In this document: in pieces, positions 18,589 through 25,885 of the stretch
Layout: each line of letters starts with the position of its first letter
Position numbering within the stretch: position 1 is the stretch's first letter
From: Streptococcus hillyeri
GTDB taxonomy: Bacteria; Bacillota; Bacilli; Lactobacillales; Streptococcaceae
Direction of reading: 5' to 3'
Assembly (NCBI RefSeq): GCF_003686955.1
Contig: NZ_RCVM01000016.1
Coordinates: 1-47,692, forward strand
DNA: 47,692 bases
Position numbers and translations under genes: made by a program
The notes under the pieces: generated by a model
The model's database searches: none
The model's input: the letters and a program-made list of their open reading frames with translations, nothing else
Told to the model about the DNA's origin: nothing

Positions 18589-18765
18589 ATAAAAAACCAA
18601 CCTGACCAACCGACATCTTTCCACCACAAATAAACATCATGTGTGGAAAATCGTAAAAGGTCATTTAATCATTTTCCTTTCATTTATTGAGCATAGTACT
18701 CAATATGACAACACTCATTATAACAAAAATCCCAAAAGAGTTCCCACAAAAGACTCGTTTTGTAG

Positions 18766-18792
18766 TATAATGAAATGTATGCCTATAAGGCA
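18766..18792 (+). promoter_or_regulatory. corA promoter region
   Basis: TATAAT at 18766-18771 with only a weak -35. The start of the transcript could form a small TGCCT-ATA-AGGCA hairpin just behind it. No magnesium riboswitch was recognised. Confidence 0.45.
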
Positions 18793-18816
18793 AATTTTAT
18801 CCGAAGGAGGGGCTTG

Positions 18817-19761
18817 ATGAAACAAATATTTTTATCAACTGCTAAAGAATTCAACGAAATTGAAACGTTCGAGCCAGGGGCTTGGATTAATTTGGTAAAC
18901 CCTTCCCAGGAGGACTCTGTTCGTATAGCAGAGCAATTTAATATTGATATTACCGACTTGCGGGCACCGCTTGATGCGGAAGAAAGTTCTCGTATCTCCG
19001 TGGAAGATAATTATACCCTCATTATCGTCGACGTTCCCATGCAAGAAGAACGCAACAGCAAAAGTTACTATGTGACCATTCCTCTTGGTATTATCGTCGC
19101 ACAAAATGCTGTCATCACGACTTGCTTAGAAGATGTCCCACTATTTGATTATTTTAAAAATGGTCGTGTTAGAAATTTCTACACCTTCATGAAAACCCGT
19201 TTTGTTTTTCAGCTTCTCTATCGAAATGCAGAGCTTTTCCTAACAGCCCTTCGTTCCATCGACAGACAGTCTGATAAAATCGAAGCAGAACTTGAAAAAG
19301 CTACTAAAAACGAAGAACTGATCGATATGATGGAGTTGGAGAAGTCTATCATTTACCTAAAGGCTTCTCTGAAAATCAACGAACGTATTGTCAAAAAATT
19401 GACTGGAAATGCCTCAAGTTTAAAAAAATACGCTGAGGATGAAGACCTACTGGAAGATACTCTGATTGAAACCCAACAGGCGATTGAGATGGCTAGCATT
19501 TATGAAAATGTCTTAAATGTCATGACTGAAACTTCTGCTTCTATTATTGGTAACAATCAGAACACTATCATGAAAACCTTGGCGTTAATGACTATGGCCT
19601 TAGATATTCCAACGGTTATCTTCTCAGCTTACGGTATGAACTTTAAGGATAATACCATGCCTTTTAACGGCTTACCTAATGCGTTTTGGTTAATCGTTAT
19701 GATAGCTGCCTTAGGGTCATCGTGTGTTGTTATTTACTTCTTTAGAAAAAAATGGTTCTAA
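18817..19761 (+). CDS. corA: CorA-family magnesium/divalent cation transporter
   Basis: The 314-residue protein has the CorA plan: a large cytoplasmic N-terminal domain, a long helical stalk, and two C-terminal transmembrane helices. The diagnostic GMN motif appears in AYGMNFKDNTM at the pore mouth after the first helix. It probably forms a pentameric Mg2+ channel. I start at ATG 18817 because a strong AAGGAGGGG lies six bases ahead; the in-frame ATG at 18775 lies at the expected transcription start and has no such signal. The DUF1129 gene follows after 42 bases. Confidence 0.92.
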   Translation: MKQIFLSTAKEFNEIETFEPGAWINLVNPSQEDSVRIAEQFNIDITDLRAPLDAEESSRISVEDNYTLIIVDVPMQEERNSKSYYVTIPLGIIVAQNAVITTCLEDVPLFDYFKNGRVRNFYTFMKTRFVFQLLYRNAELFLTALRSIDRQSDKIEAELEKATKNEELIDMMELEKSIIYLKASLKINERIVKKLTGNASSLKKYAEDEDLLEDTLIETQQAIEMASIYENVLNVMTETSASIIGNNQNTIMKTLALMTMALDIPTVIFSAYGMNFKDNTMPFNGLPNAFWLIVMIAALGSSCVVIYFFRKKWF

Positions 19762-19803
19762 GAAGAGTTTTAAGGATAATCATTTATTTAGAAAGAAAAA
19801 AAA

Positions 19804-20457
19804 ATGGAACTTCAAAATTTAACAAAAAAAAATCAAGAATTTGTCAAAATCGCTACCCATCAATTAATCCAAGACGGGAAATCTGACGCAGAGATTAAAA
19901 GTATTTTAGAAGAGGTCTTACCTCAAATTGAAGAAAATCAGAAAAAAGGTATTCCTGCACGTACCTTCTTAGGAGCTCCAACCGTTTGGGCTGGTTCATT
20001 CACCCCAAAAGCTGGGCAAACAAGTGCAGCAAAGGTTGAAAAAAATACCAATCCATGGCTCATGTGGTTAGACACAACACTTCTATTCCTCGGAGCATTT
20101 TCATTACTAAATGCCATCATACAATCTTTCAATAAAGAAGCGACTAGCTACGGCATTTTAACCCTCCTTATCCTCACAATGACTGGTGGCGCTGCAATGT
20201 ACGCCATCTACTACTTTGTTTACCGCCATATCAACAACGGCAATCGTCCTCATTGGGCGAAAAGCATGGGAATCCTCTTTGCTGTCACATCACTATGGTT
20301 AATCATTTTTACAGTAGCAAGCGTCTTTATTCCAGCAAGCATCAACCCTGTACTCCCAGCACTAGCACTTGCTATCATCGGGGCCCTTGCCTTTGGTGCT
20401 CGTTATTTCCTCCAAAAGAAATACAATGTCGCTAATGCACTTAGTGTTGAAAGATAA
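19804..20457 (+). CDS. DUF1129-family membrane protein
   Basis: The 217-residue protein begins with about 95 soluble, charged residues (helical, LEEVLPQIEENQKKG) and continues with about four transmembrane helices in LLFLGAFSLLNAIIQSF, GILTLLILTMTGGAAMYAI, GILFAVTSLWLIIFTVASVF and ALALAIIGALAFGARYFL. This matches DUF1129, which is widespread in streptococci and has no known function. It follows corA closely and lacks its own promoter, so the two are probably co-transcribed up to the terminator at 20477. The ribosome-binding site is weak. Confidence 0.8.
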   Translation: MELQNLTKKNQEFVKIATHQLIQDGKSDAEIKSILEEVLPQIEENQKKGIPARTFLGAPTVWAGSFTPKAGQTSAAKVEKNTNPWLMWLDTTLLFLGAFSLLNAIIQSFNKEATSYGILTLLILTMTGGAAMYAIYYFVYRHINNGNRPHWAKSMGILFAVTSLWLIIFTVASVFIPASINPVLPALALAIIGALAFGARYFLQKKYNVANALSVER

Positions 20458-20476
20458 TCATTATAATATAAACAAA

Positions 20477-20511
20477 AATCCTCTGAAAACACCATTTCAA
20501 AGGATTTTTTA
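20477..20511 (+). terminator. Terminator of the corA-DUF1129 unit
   Basis: AATCCTCTGAAA pairs with TTTCAAAGGATT (one mismatch) and is followed by six T, about 20 bases behind the stop codon. Confidence 0.8.
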
Positions 20512-20570
20512 TTGTTTTATGATTCAAAAAGTCTATAGACCTATCCGTTCGCAGATAGCAGCGGCCTATC

Positions 20571-20602
20571 CCCCTCTGAAAGCTTGATTTCAAAGGGCTT
20601 TT
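20571..20602 (+). repeat. Second copy of the CCTCTGAAA/TTTCAAAGG hairpin
   Basis: CCCTCTGAAA-gcttga-TTTCAAAGGG followed by CTTTT repeats the stem of the preceding terminator about 94 bases further on. Between them lie a GTCTATAGAC palindrome and a GATAG/CTATC hairpin. It may be a backup terminator against the convergent SRP RNA gene. Confidence 0.4.
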
Positions 20603-20611
20603 AGATTCCGC

Positions 20612-20690
20612 AAAAAAAGAGCACACAACTGACTTCGCTTAGGGCTGCTGGATTCCTCCCCTGACCCGCTTCACGCACAGCTGTTGCTCC
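20612..20690 (-). ncRNA. ffs: Signal recognition particle RNA (small, 4.5S type)
   Basis: Read on the minus strand, the molecule closes with GAGCA at the 5' side and TGCTC at the 3' side. Further pairing of ACAGCTG with CAGTTGT follows. It carries the conserved domain-IV loop GGTCAGGGGAGGAATCCAGC followed by AGCCC, the Ffh-binding element. The T-run behind the closing stem is the terminator. This short form, without an Alu domain, is usual in streptococci. It guides membrane proteins to the Sec translocon with Ffh and FtsY. Confidence 0.88.
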
Positions 20691-20697
20691 ATAAATA

Positions 20698-20725
20698 ATT
20701 ATAGCATATTTCTAGATTTTTGCAA
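20698..20725 (-). promoter_or_regulatory. Promoter of the SRP RNA gene
   Basis: TTGCAA (20720-20725), a 16-base spacer and an extended TGC-TATAAT (20698-20703) on the minus strand, placed for a start near 20690. Confidence 0.75.
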
Positions 20726-20810
20726 GCAAGGAAAATGTTCCTAAAATATACAAGTAGCCTATTTTTCAAATATACTTATATTTTATTTTCTAGATTAAAT
20801 CTTCTTAAAC

Positions 20811-20835
20811 AGACACTTGTGTCAGGCAAGTGTCT
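20811..20835 (-). terminator. Hairpin behind the GH13 gene
   Basis: AGACACTTG and CAAGTGTCT form a perfect 9-bp stem with a 7-base loop, 14 bases behind the stop. The T-run is poor (GTTTAAG), so termination may be incomplete. Confidence 0.6.
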
Positions 20836-20848
20836 CAATGTTTAGGCT

Positions 20849-22549
20849 TTATAAGCTTTTCATTTCGTTTGTAATCCTTCCATCAGGTTGTGATGATGTG
20901 ATACGATACGCCAATGATGTTAAGTCTGCTTCTAAGGTAGCCGTGTAGTGATTATATTCCCATGTTATCTTAATAGTTGAATCTTGATGACTCACTGAAA
21001 CCGTTGCTTCACTTGAAAATGCTGGATTTGTTTGACGGAAATGTAATAGCTTCAATTGTTCTTGAACAGCTTCATTTTTTAATTGTGCTTCAATTTGTTC
21101 TAATGATAAGTTGGTACGATTGATTTCTTTATGACCACCCTCACCTGCTTGTAAAACAGCTTCATGATCATTTTTACCTAGAAATAGATCTAAATACCAG
21201 ATTTGTGGTTTTCCTGGCATGAATAATTGCAAGGCACGCGCTAGCAACATTTTCGCATCATTTTCACCTAATGCACTATAATAGGTTGCATTCACTTGAT
21301 AATACATATTTTTCTTACCATGTAAATTTTTAACGTAGCCACCACGTCCAACAATCACGTTAATCAATTCTTCAATACGTGAATCTGACAAAATTCCCTT
21401 CAAATCAAGCAAGGGAATCCCGTCATGGCACCCTAACATATTCACAACACGCATGTTCTTTTCAATGATGTCATTAGCCCACTTCGCTAAATGCGTCGCT
21501 TCACCACTCTCCAACGCATCAATAATCAAGCCCGGTAAAAAGAAGTCATAGGTCATAAATTCTTTATCTGAAATCACTTCATGCGTTTTTTCACTGTAAC
21601 TGGTATGGATTTCAGGCAGAACGGTTAATCCATGCTTAGCTGCCATCTGTTTAATCTTTTCAAGCAAATCCCATGTATCAGGCTCATTCATGAAATTTTT
21701 TGATCCCGGTGCTTTTGGCGCATAGGCAAAGGCATCTAGACGAATAATTTTCGCACCATAGCTCGCTAATTTAGACAAGGTATCTTCATAAAACTCCCAA
21801 ACTAAGGGTGAATTTAAGTTTAAATCCATTTGCCCCATATAGGTACGGTTTGCTTGTAAATAATCAATAATGGTATCTTTTACAGATTCAAATCCAGTAA
21901 AATCAATGTCTTCGATTTTTCCACCAGATGTTAATGTATCATTAACACGTTGACTCAACACATCTGCTGCCCAATATTTTAAACTGGTCCATTTAATCAG
22001 GTCATTGGCTTCAAGCTTCGGATAGCGAATCTCGTTGTAAAAGGTATTCCAGTATGGATAATCTTTCCCATCTGGAAAACGTACCATTAAAATAGGCAAT
22101 CCTGGTTTTCTAAAGAACATTTTTTCCAAATATTGATCATCTGGTTGAATATAACCTTGTGGGGTTAACGTCCCATAACCTTCCCAAAACTTGTTCCAGT
22201 TAATGAAGAAATCTTTATATTTTGAATCTTCACCCTTGTTAATAATATCTTGAAATTGTTCAGATAATACGGAAAGATGGTTTAACACAAAATCTAATTT
22301 CAGGTCCAAACCTAATGATTTCAGCGCTTCTAAATCTTCAGCTGTAGCTGTTAAATCATTCAAACGATAATCTAATATTGAAAAACCACGGTCCAAATCG
22401 CTATTAAACACACTTGGCAAAATATAAAAAGATGAAAAAGTATCTTGCAAGTCTGATTGTTTTAACAGTTTAACCAATGACGACAGATTGCCACCAATAC
22501 TGTCTGGATAAGCATTTAACATTGGACCAAGATTAAATTCAGTTGTCAT
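20849..22549 (-). CDS. GH13 sucrose-phosphorylase-like alpha-glucoside phosphorylase
   Basis: The 566-residue protein resembles the GH13 subfamily of sucrose and glucosylglycerate phosphorylases: a barrel starting SFYILPSVFNSDLDRGFSIL, LDLKLDFVLNHLS, the nucleophile Asp in KIIRLDAFAYAPK, the acid/base Glu in TVLPEIHTSY and the third acid in LGCHDGIPLLD. These enzymes cleave an alpha-glucoside with phosphate to release glucose 1-phosphate and the acceptor. There is no signal peptide, so it acts in the cytoplasm. It overlaps the stop of the kinase-like gene by one base (TAATG). The substrate cannot be told: sucrose, sucrose 6-phosphate and glucosylglycerate are the main candidates. Confidence 0.8.
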   Translation of the reverse strand: MTTEFNLGPMLNAYPDSIGGNLSSLVKLLKQSDLQDTFSSFYILPSVFNSDLDRGFSILDYRLNDLTATAEDLEALKSLGLDLKLDFVLNHLSVLSEQFQDIINKGEDSKYKDFFINWNKFWEGYGTLTPQGYIQPDDQYLEKMFFRKPGLPILMVRFPDGKDYPYWNTFYNEIRYPKLEANDLIKWTSLKYWAADVLSQRVNDTLTSGGKIEDIDFTGFESVKDTIIDYLQANRTYMGQMDLNLNSPLVWEFYEDTLSKLASYGAKIIRLDAFAYAPKAPGSKNFMNEPDTWDLLEKIKQMAAKHGLTVLPEIHTSYSEKTHEVISDKEFMTYDFFLPGLIIDALESGEATHLAKWANDIIEKNMRVVNMLGCHDGIPLLDLKGILSDSRIEELINVIVGRGGYVKNLHGKKNMYYQVNATYYSALGENDAKMLLARALQLFMPGKPQIWYLDLFLGKNDHEAVLQAGEGGHKEINRTNLSLEQIEAQLKNEAVQEQLKLLHFRQTNPAFSSEATVSVSHQDSTIKITWEYNHYTATLEADLTSLAYRITSSQPDGRITNEMKSL

Positions 22550-23496
22550 TACTCCGCCTCCAAAACATCTTGATAGTCAATAAATTCACACTGATTTGAC
22601 ACGATAATTTTTGATTTTGCTGCTTGTTTAATTAATTTTTCTTGCTCAATTTCCAAAACGCGTGCCACAAACGGACTATCAGCTTTGCCATCTCGGTTAC
22701 GTGCCAAACGATTTTGTAACGTTTCAGTCGGTGTACTATTTAAAAAGATTGGAATATCCACACCTTCTAAGGCTTCATTATTTCCATGTGTCCATTCAAT
22801 GATTAACACATTGATCTCACTAAAGTCTAATTCATCAAAATATAAAGAGGTTTCTGTACGACCCATGCGTTTCAACCAAATCTTACCTTGTCCAGCTTTA
22901 AATTGCGCAATAACATGTGATAATTGTGCAAAATTGATCTCATTTTCTGTCCCTAAGTAACCTGTTAATCCTTTAATCCCACCTTTAATATAAGATGACA
23001 TCCATGGATATTGTTCAACCACTGACCAATCTGCTTCGATTTCTTTATCTTGGAAGGTGCGCAATTGCTGAGCATTCTCTTCGTTATACACACCATCCGC
23101 TAGCATTTGTAAAATGCCTTCTTCACGGAAAATTTTCAAACGCTCTGCATCATTATAAACAGGAATACGCTTAGGATAATTATCTCCTGAGAGTGTATAA
23201 CTGCCTATTCCTACTTTCTCTAAAAAATAAGTAAACAAGGCTGCAACACCTGTCTTGCCGACGCCAGATCCACCGCTAACCGCTACAACGACTTTAGCTG
23301 ACTTTGTTTCTTTCACATGCTGAATAATTTCACTCACCAAACGCGGAAAAATTAATGCTGCCTTTTCAATATGTTGTGGCACAATTGCAATCTGATCTCC
23401 TGGCATATCACCTAGCTTAATATCTCCCTCAATCGCTGGCACTTGCCAGTTTGGTAAAACACCTTCTAAACGTTCCATGAATTGCTTAGTTTCCAT
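22549..23496 (-). CDS. P-loop kinase-like protein paired with the GH13 phosphorylase
   Basis: The 315-residue protein has a clear nucleotide-binding loop in VVVAVSGGSGVGKTGVAALF, followed by TLSGDNYPKR, where uridine/phosphoribulokinase-type proteins carry a catalytic acid. A later INVLIIEWTHGNN and LNSTPTETLQNRLARNRDGK resemble Walker B and a lid with arginines. It is thus a small-molecule kinase of unknown substrate. The start is ATG 23496, with AAGGTGGG six bases ahead; an ATG nine codons upstream has no such signal. It is the first gene of a tight two-gene operon, so phosphorylation of the sugar or of the aglycone released by the phosphorylase is a reasonable guess. Confidence 0.7.
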   Translation of the reverse strand: METKQFMERLEGVLPNWQVPAIEGDIKLGDMPGDQIAIVPQHIEKAALIFPRLVSEIIQHVKETKSAKVVVAVSGGSGVGKTGVAALFTYFLEKVGIGSYTLSGDNYPKRIPVYNDAERLKIFREEGILQMLADGVYNEENAQQLRTFQDKEIEADWSVVEQYPWMSSYIKGGIKGLTGYLGTENEINFAQLSHVIAQFKAGQGKIWLKRMGRTETSLYFDELDFSEINVLIIEWTHGNNEALEGVDIPIFLNSTPTETLQNRLARNRDGKADSPFVARVLEIEQEKLIKQAAKSKIIVSNQCEFIDYQDVLEAE

Positions 23497-23541
23497 AAAA
23501 ATCCCACCTTTTACCATTTTCATATTGTTTATTACATCTAA

Positions 23542-23570
23542 AGTATATCAACTATTCAATAATATCGCAA
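23542..23570 (-). promoter_or_regulatory. Promoter of the kinase/phosphorylase pair
   Basis: TTGCGA (23565-23570), 17 bases, TATACT (23542-23547) on the minus strand. No cre site was seen close to it. From here to the rpsI terminator (about 23570-23855) there is no gene, only short hairpins and the direct repeats listed next. Confidence 0.55.
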
Positions 23571-23813
23571 TGTATTTCAAATATTATACGAAAAATTCTG
23601 ATACTGTAAATTATCTTATCAGTTCAATCGCCTTTGCTACCGACATTTCACCTCAAAATATAGCGTATTGTGATCACTAGCTTACTGGTCAACCTTTCCA
23701 AAAGTAATCAGATATTTAAGAAATTCACATGATTTATTTCTAACAAATCATTCCCTATCTAATCTTATACCGATGTCTGTCGGCGAAGTGGCTCTAAAAG
23801 CCATTTAAAAAAA

Positions 23814-23875
23814 ATAAGGTAAAAATGAGGTAAATTTTTCAAAAAAGTGCACAAAAAAAGCACCCATGAGGTAAA
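23814..23875 (-). repeat. Direct repeats behind rpsI, possible integrative-element end
   Basis: Read on the minus strand, TTTACCTCAT occurs at 23866-23875 and 23825-23834, with a variant TTTACCTTAT at 23814-23823; the last two are set 11 bases apart. Short tandem direct repeats of this kind are typical of integrase arm-type sites, and the 3' end of rpsI is a known integration target in streptococci. No integrase gene or second core site is present here, so this would be a scar. Confidence 0.35.
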
Positions 23876-23895
23876 CTCTTGAGTGCCTTGAAACG
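23856..23895 (-). terminator. Terminator of rplM-rpsI
   Basis: On the minus strand GGCACTCAAGAG pairs with CTCATGGGTGCT (two mismatches) around TTTAC and is followed by seven T, about 18 bases behind the rpsI stop. Confidence 0.75.
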
Positions 23896-23912
23896 TTGAT
23901 ATATCGCTGATA

Positions 23913-24305
23913 TTAACGTTTTGAGAATTGTGAAGCTTTACGAGCTTTCTTAAGACCTGGTTTTTTACGTTCAACCATACGTGCGTCACGTGTAAGAAGA
24001 CCAGCGCGTTTCAATGAGTCGCGGAAGTCTGGGTCTACTTGAAGCAATGCGCGAGCGATACCGTGACGGATAGCTCCTGATTGACCTGCGTAACCACCTC
24101 CTACAACGTTAACGAAAACGTCGTATGAACCTTCAGTTGAAGTAACTGCGAATGGTTGGTTGATAACAAGACGTAAGTCTGCGTGTGGGATGTACTCTTC
24201 TACATCTTTTTTGTTTACAGTGATTTTACCAGTACCTGGAACCAAACGAACGCGTGCAACAGCGTTTTTACGACGGCCAGTACCTGCATATTGTGCTTGT
24301 GCCAT
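23913..24305 (-). CDS. rpsI: 30S ribosomal protein S9
   Basis: The 130-residue protein has the S9 features: [20 protein letters not shown] at the N-terminus, a central [19 protein letters not shown], and the basic C-terminal tail ending SQFSKR, which reaches the P-site tRNA. It follows rplM by 21 bases in the standard L13-S9 operon and is therefore controlled by the leader before rplM. The tail codons just ahead of the stop are intact, so any past integration at this locus restored the gene end. Confidence 0.98.
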   Translation of the reverse strand: MAQAQYAGTGRRKNAVARVRLVPGTGKITVNKKDVEEYIPHADLRLVINQPFAVTSTEGSYDVFVNVVGGGYAGQSGAIRHGIARALLQVDPDFRDSLKRAGLLTRDARMVERKKPGLKKARKASQFSKR

Positions 24306-24326
24306 TATTTAGATGCTCCTTTCCTC

Positions 24327-24773
24327 TTAGATAAGTCCTGAGATATCAAGTACTTCTGGTTGTTGTGCTGCGTGAGTGTGCTCACCGCCAACGAAGACTT
24401 TCAATTTCATACCTTGTGCACGTCCAAGAGTGTTGTGTGGAAGCATGCCTTTAACTGATTTTTCAATCAAGCGAACAGCGTTTTTAGAACGCAATTCACC
24501 AGCTGTGATTGATTTCAAACCACCTGGGTGAAGTGAGTGAGTGTAGTAAACTTTATCAGTTGCTTTTTTACCAGTTAATTTAACTTTTTCAGCGTTAATA
24601 ACGATTACGAAGTCACCTGTATCAGTGTGTGGTGTGAAAGTTGGTTTGTTTTTTCCGCGAAGTACGCTAGCAACTACTGCAGAAAGACGTCCAAGTGGCA
24701 CATCAGTAGCGTCTACTACGTACCATTTACGTTCAACTTGGCCTGGTTTAGCCATAAAAGTTGTTTTGTTCAT
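24327..24773 (-). CDS. rplM: 50S ribosomal protein L13
   Basis: An L13 of 148 residues, an early assembly protein of the large subunit. Recognisable parts are [52 protein letters not shown] and [12 protein letters not shown] start at ATG 24773 ([12 protein letters not shown]), which is preceded by AGGAG at the usual distance. The longer open frame would run into the structured leader and is not coding. It is expressed with rpsI. Confidence 0.97.
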   Translation of the reverse strand: MNKTTFMAKPGQVERKWYVVDATDVPLGRLSAVVASVLRGKNKPTFTPHTDTGDFVIVINAEKVKLTGKKATDKVYYTHSLHPGGLKSITAGELRSKNAVRLIEKSVKGMLPHNTLGRAQGMKLKVFVGGEHTHAAQQPEVLDISGLI

Positions 24774-24800
24774 GATTTCTCCTATATATAGTTCGATTAT

Positions 24801-24879
24801 TTGTTTACAAGTGCGGTGGGTGTTCCGTCCCACCAAAGGTATTTGGAAGGTTCCGGGGCCTTTCAAATGGGGTAAACAA
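24801..24879 (-). promoter_or_regulatory. L13 leader (autoregulatory mRNA element)
   Basis: The leader of rplM folds with a closing stem TTGTTTAC (24872-24879) and GTAAACAA (24801-24808). It encloses a TTTGAAAGG/CCTTCCAAA hairpin and a GGTGGG/CCCACC hairpin. This matches the position and general shape of the L13 leader known in low-GC Gram-positives, thought to let a ribosomal protein repress its own operon. Identified by location and structure only. Confidence 0.7.
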
Positions 24880-24890
24880 TACCGTCTAAT

Positions 24891-24931
24891 ATCTTACCAA
24901 AAAATGAGACTCAAAGCAAGTACTTTGAGCC
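24891..24931 (-). promoter_or_regulatory. rplM promoter embedded in the purR terminator
   Basis: TTGCTT (24914-24919), 17 bases, TTGG-TAAGAT (-10 at 24891-24896). The -35 lies in the stem GGCTCAAAG/CTTTGAGTC plus T-run (24899-24931) that ends purR on the same strand, so one sequence serves both purposes. Confidence 0.6.
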
Positions 24932-24942
24932 TATTTTTAACA

Positions 24943-25758
24943 TTATGCATCAAAAATATTTCCGACTTCCACAGTGACCTTGTTATTTTTAACATCAATT
25001 TCTGAAACACTGAGAAGTGATTTATATGCAAAGCTTTCGCGAGTTTCTTGCGTGTTGTCTGCAAAGACTGCAACACCAACAAGGGTTGAGTCAAATTCAT
25101 TCAAGAGACTTGTCATCCCTGTAATAGTTCCTCCGCCTTTGAGGAAGTCATCGACGATGAGGACGCGGCTGTTTGGTTTCAAGCTGCGCTTAGATAGGAA
25201 CATTTTTTCAATACGGTCACTTGATCCTGACACATAGTTGACAGAGACTGTAGACCCTTCTGTGATTTTAAGGTCACGACGAACAATGACAAAAGGAACA
25301 TTCAAGACGTTTGCAACAGCATTTGCCAAAGGAACCCCTTTGGTCGCAACAGTCATAACGGCATCAATCTTCTCTCCACAAAAGGCATTTGCAATGATAC
25401 GACCGACATTTTGCAAGATAGAAGGTGTGCTTAGAAGGTCTGTTAGATAGATATAGCCACCTGGAAGAATACGGTCACTTTCAGAGAGGCTGCTGCAAAG
25501 CTCCTCAACAATAGCACGCGCTTCTGCTTCTGCGATACCGGGTGTGAAGATAACTCCACCACTAGCTCCTGTCACCGTATCAATGTGTCCAATTCCTGCC
25601 TCTTCAAAAGCTTTTTTGATAATCGAAATATCCTCAGAAATAGATGATTTTGCAGCTTCGTATTTTTCTGCAAAGGTATTTAAACTGGTTAGAATATAAG
25701 GGTTATTGATAAGGTAGTTAGAAATCACTACCATACGCTCACTTCTACGTAATTTCAT
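24943..25758 (-). CDS. purR: Purine operon regulator PurR
   Basis: A 271-residue Gram-positive PurR: an N-terminal winged helix (MKLRRSERMVVISNYLINN and the recognition region KSSISEDISIIKKAF), then a type I phosphoribosyltransferase-like domain with the PRPP loop VLIVDDFLKGGGTITG. The domain has no transferase activity in this family but senses PRPP; high PRPP changes DNA binding at PurBoxes and turns on purine synthesis genes. A PurBox in its own promoter suggests autocontrol. The gene order yhaM-purR is conserved in streptococci. Confidence 0.95.
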   Translation of the reverse strand: MKLRRSERMVVISNYLINNPYILTSLNTFAEKYEAAKSSISEDISIIKKAFEEAGIGHIDTVTGASGGVIFTPGIAEAEARAIVEELCSSLSESDRILPGGYIYLTDLLSTPSILQNVGRIIANAFCGEKIDAVMTVATKGVPLANAVANVLNVPFVIVRRDLKITEGSTVSVNYVSGSSDRIEKMFLSKRSLKPNSRVLIVDDFLKGGGTITGMTSLLNEFDSTLVGVAVFADNTQETRESFAYKSLLSVSEIDVKNNKVTVEVGNIFDA

Positions 25759-25797
25759 AATGGTTACTCTTCTCTCATTTAATAATATAATAAAAAT

Positions 25798-25830
25798 ATT
25801 ATACCATAAACCGTATAAAAAGCGAACATT
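25798..25830 (-). promoter_or_regulatory. purR promoter with a PurBox
   Basis: An extended TGG-TATAAT lies at 25798-25803 on the minus strand. On the plus strand AAAAGCGAACATT (25818-25830) matches the PurBox AWWWCCGAACWWT at 12 of 13 positions and covers the -35 zone. Only one box was found, whereas many PurR targets carry two. Confidence 0.5.
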
Positions 25831-25856
25831 TTAATGTTGTAATGCTCGCTTTTTAT
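25816..25856 (-). terminator. Terminator of yhaM
   Basis: AAAAGCGA-CATT and AATG-TCGCTTTT pair with one mismatch and end in a T-run on the minus strand. The downstream arm overlaps the PurBox of purR. Confidence 0.7.
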
Positions 25857-25885
25857 CTATTTTAGAGATTATCTGTCTCATTCAC

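Noticed and set aside
18772..18816. Mg2+ riboswitch before corA
   Set aside because: The space before the Shine-Dalgarno is about 30 bases, far too short for an M-box; only a tiny hairpin is visible.
20511..20611. Additional tRNA or tmRNA piece before the SRP RNA
   Set aside because: Short palindromes are present but no cloverleaf, T-loop or tag frame could be formed.
23765..23989. Small gene overlapping the rpsI end
   Set aside because: The frame is out of phase with rpsI, crosses the rpsI terminator and has no start signal; its residues reflect AT-rich sequence.
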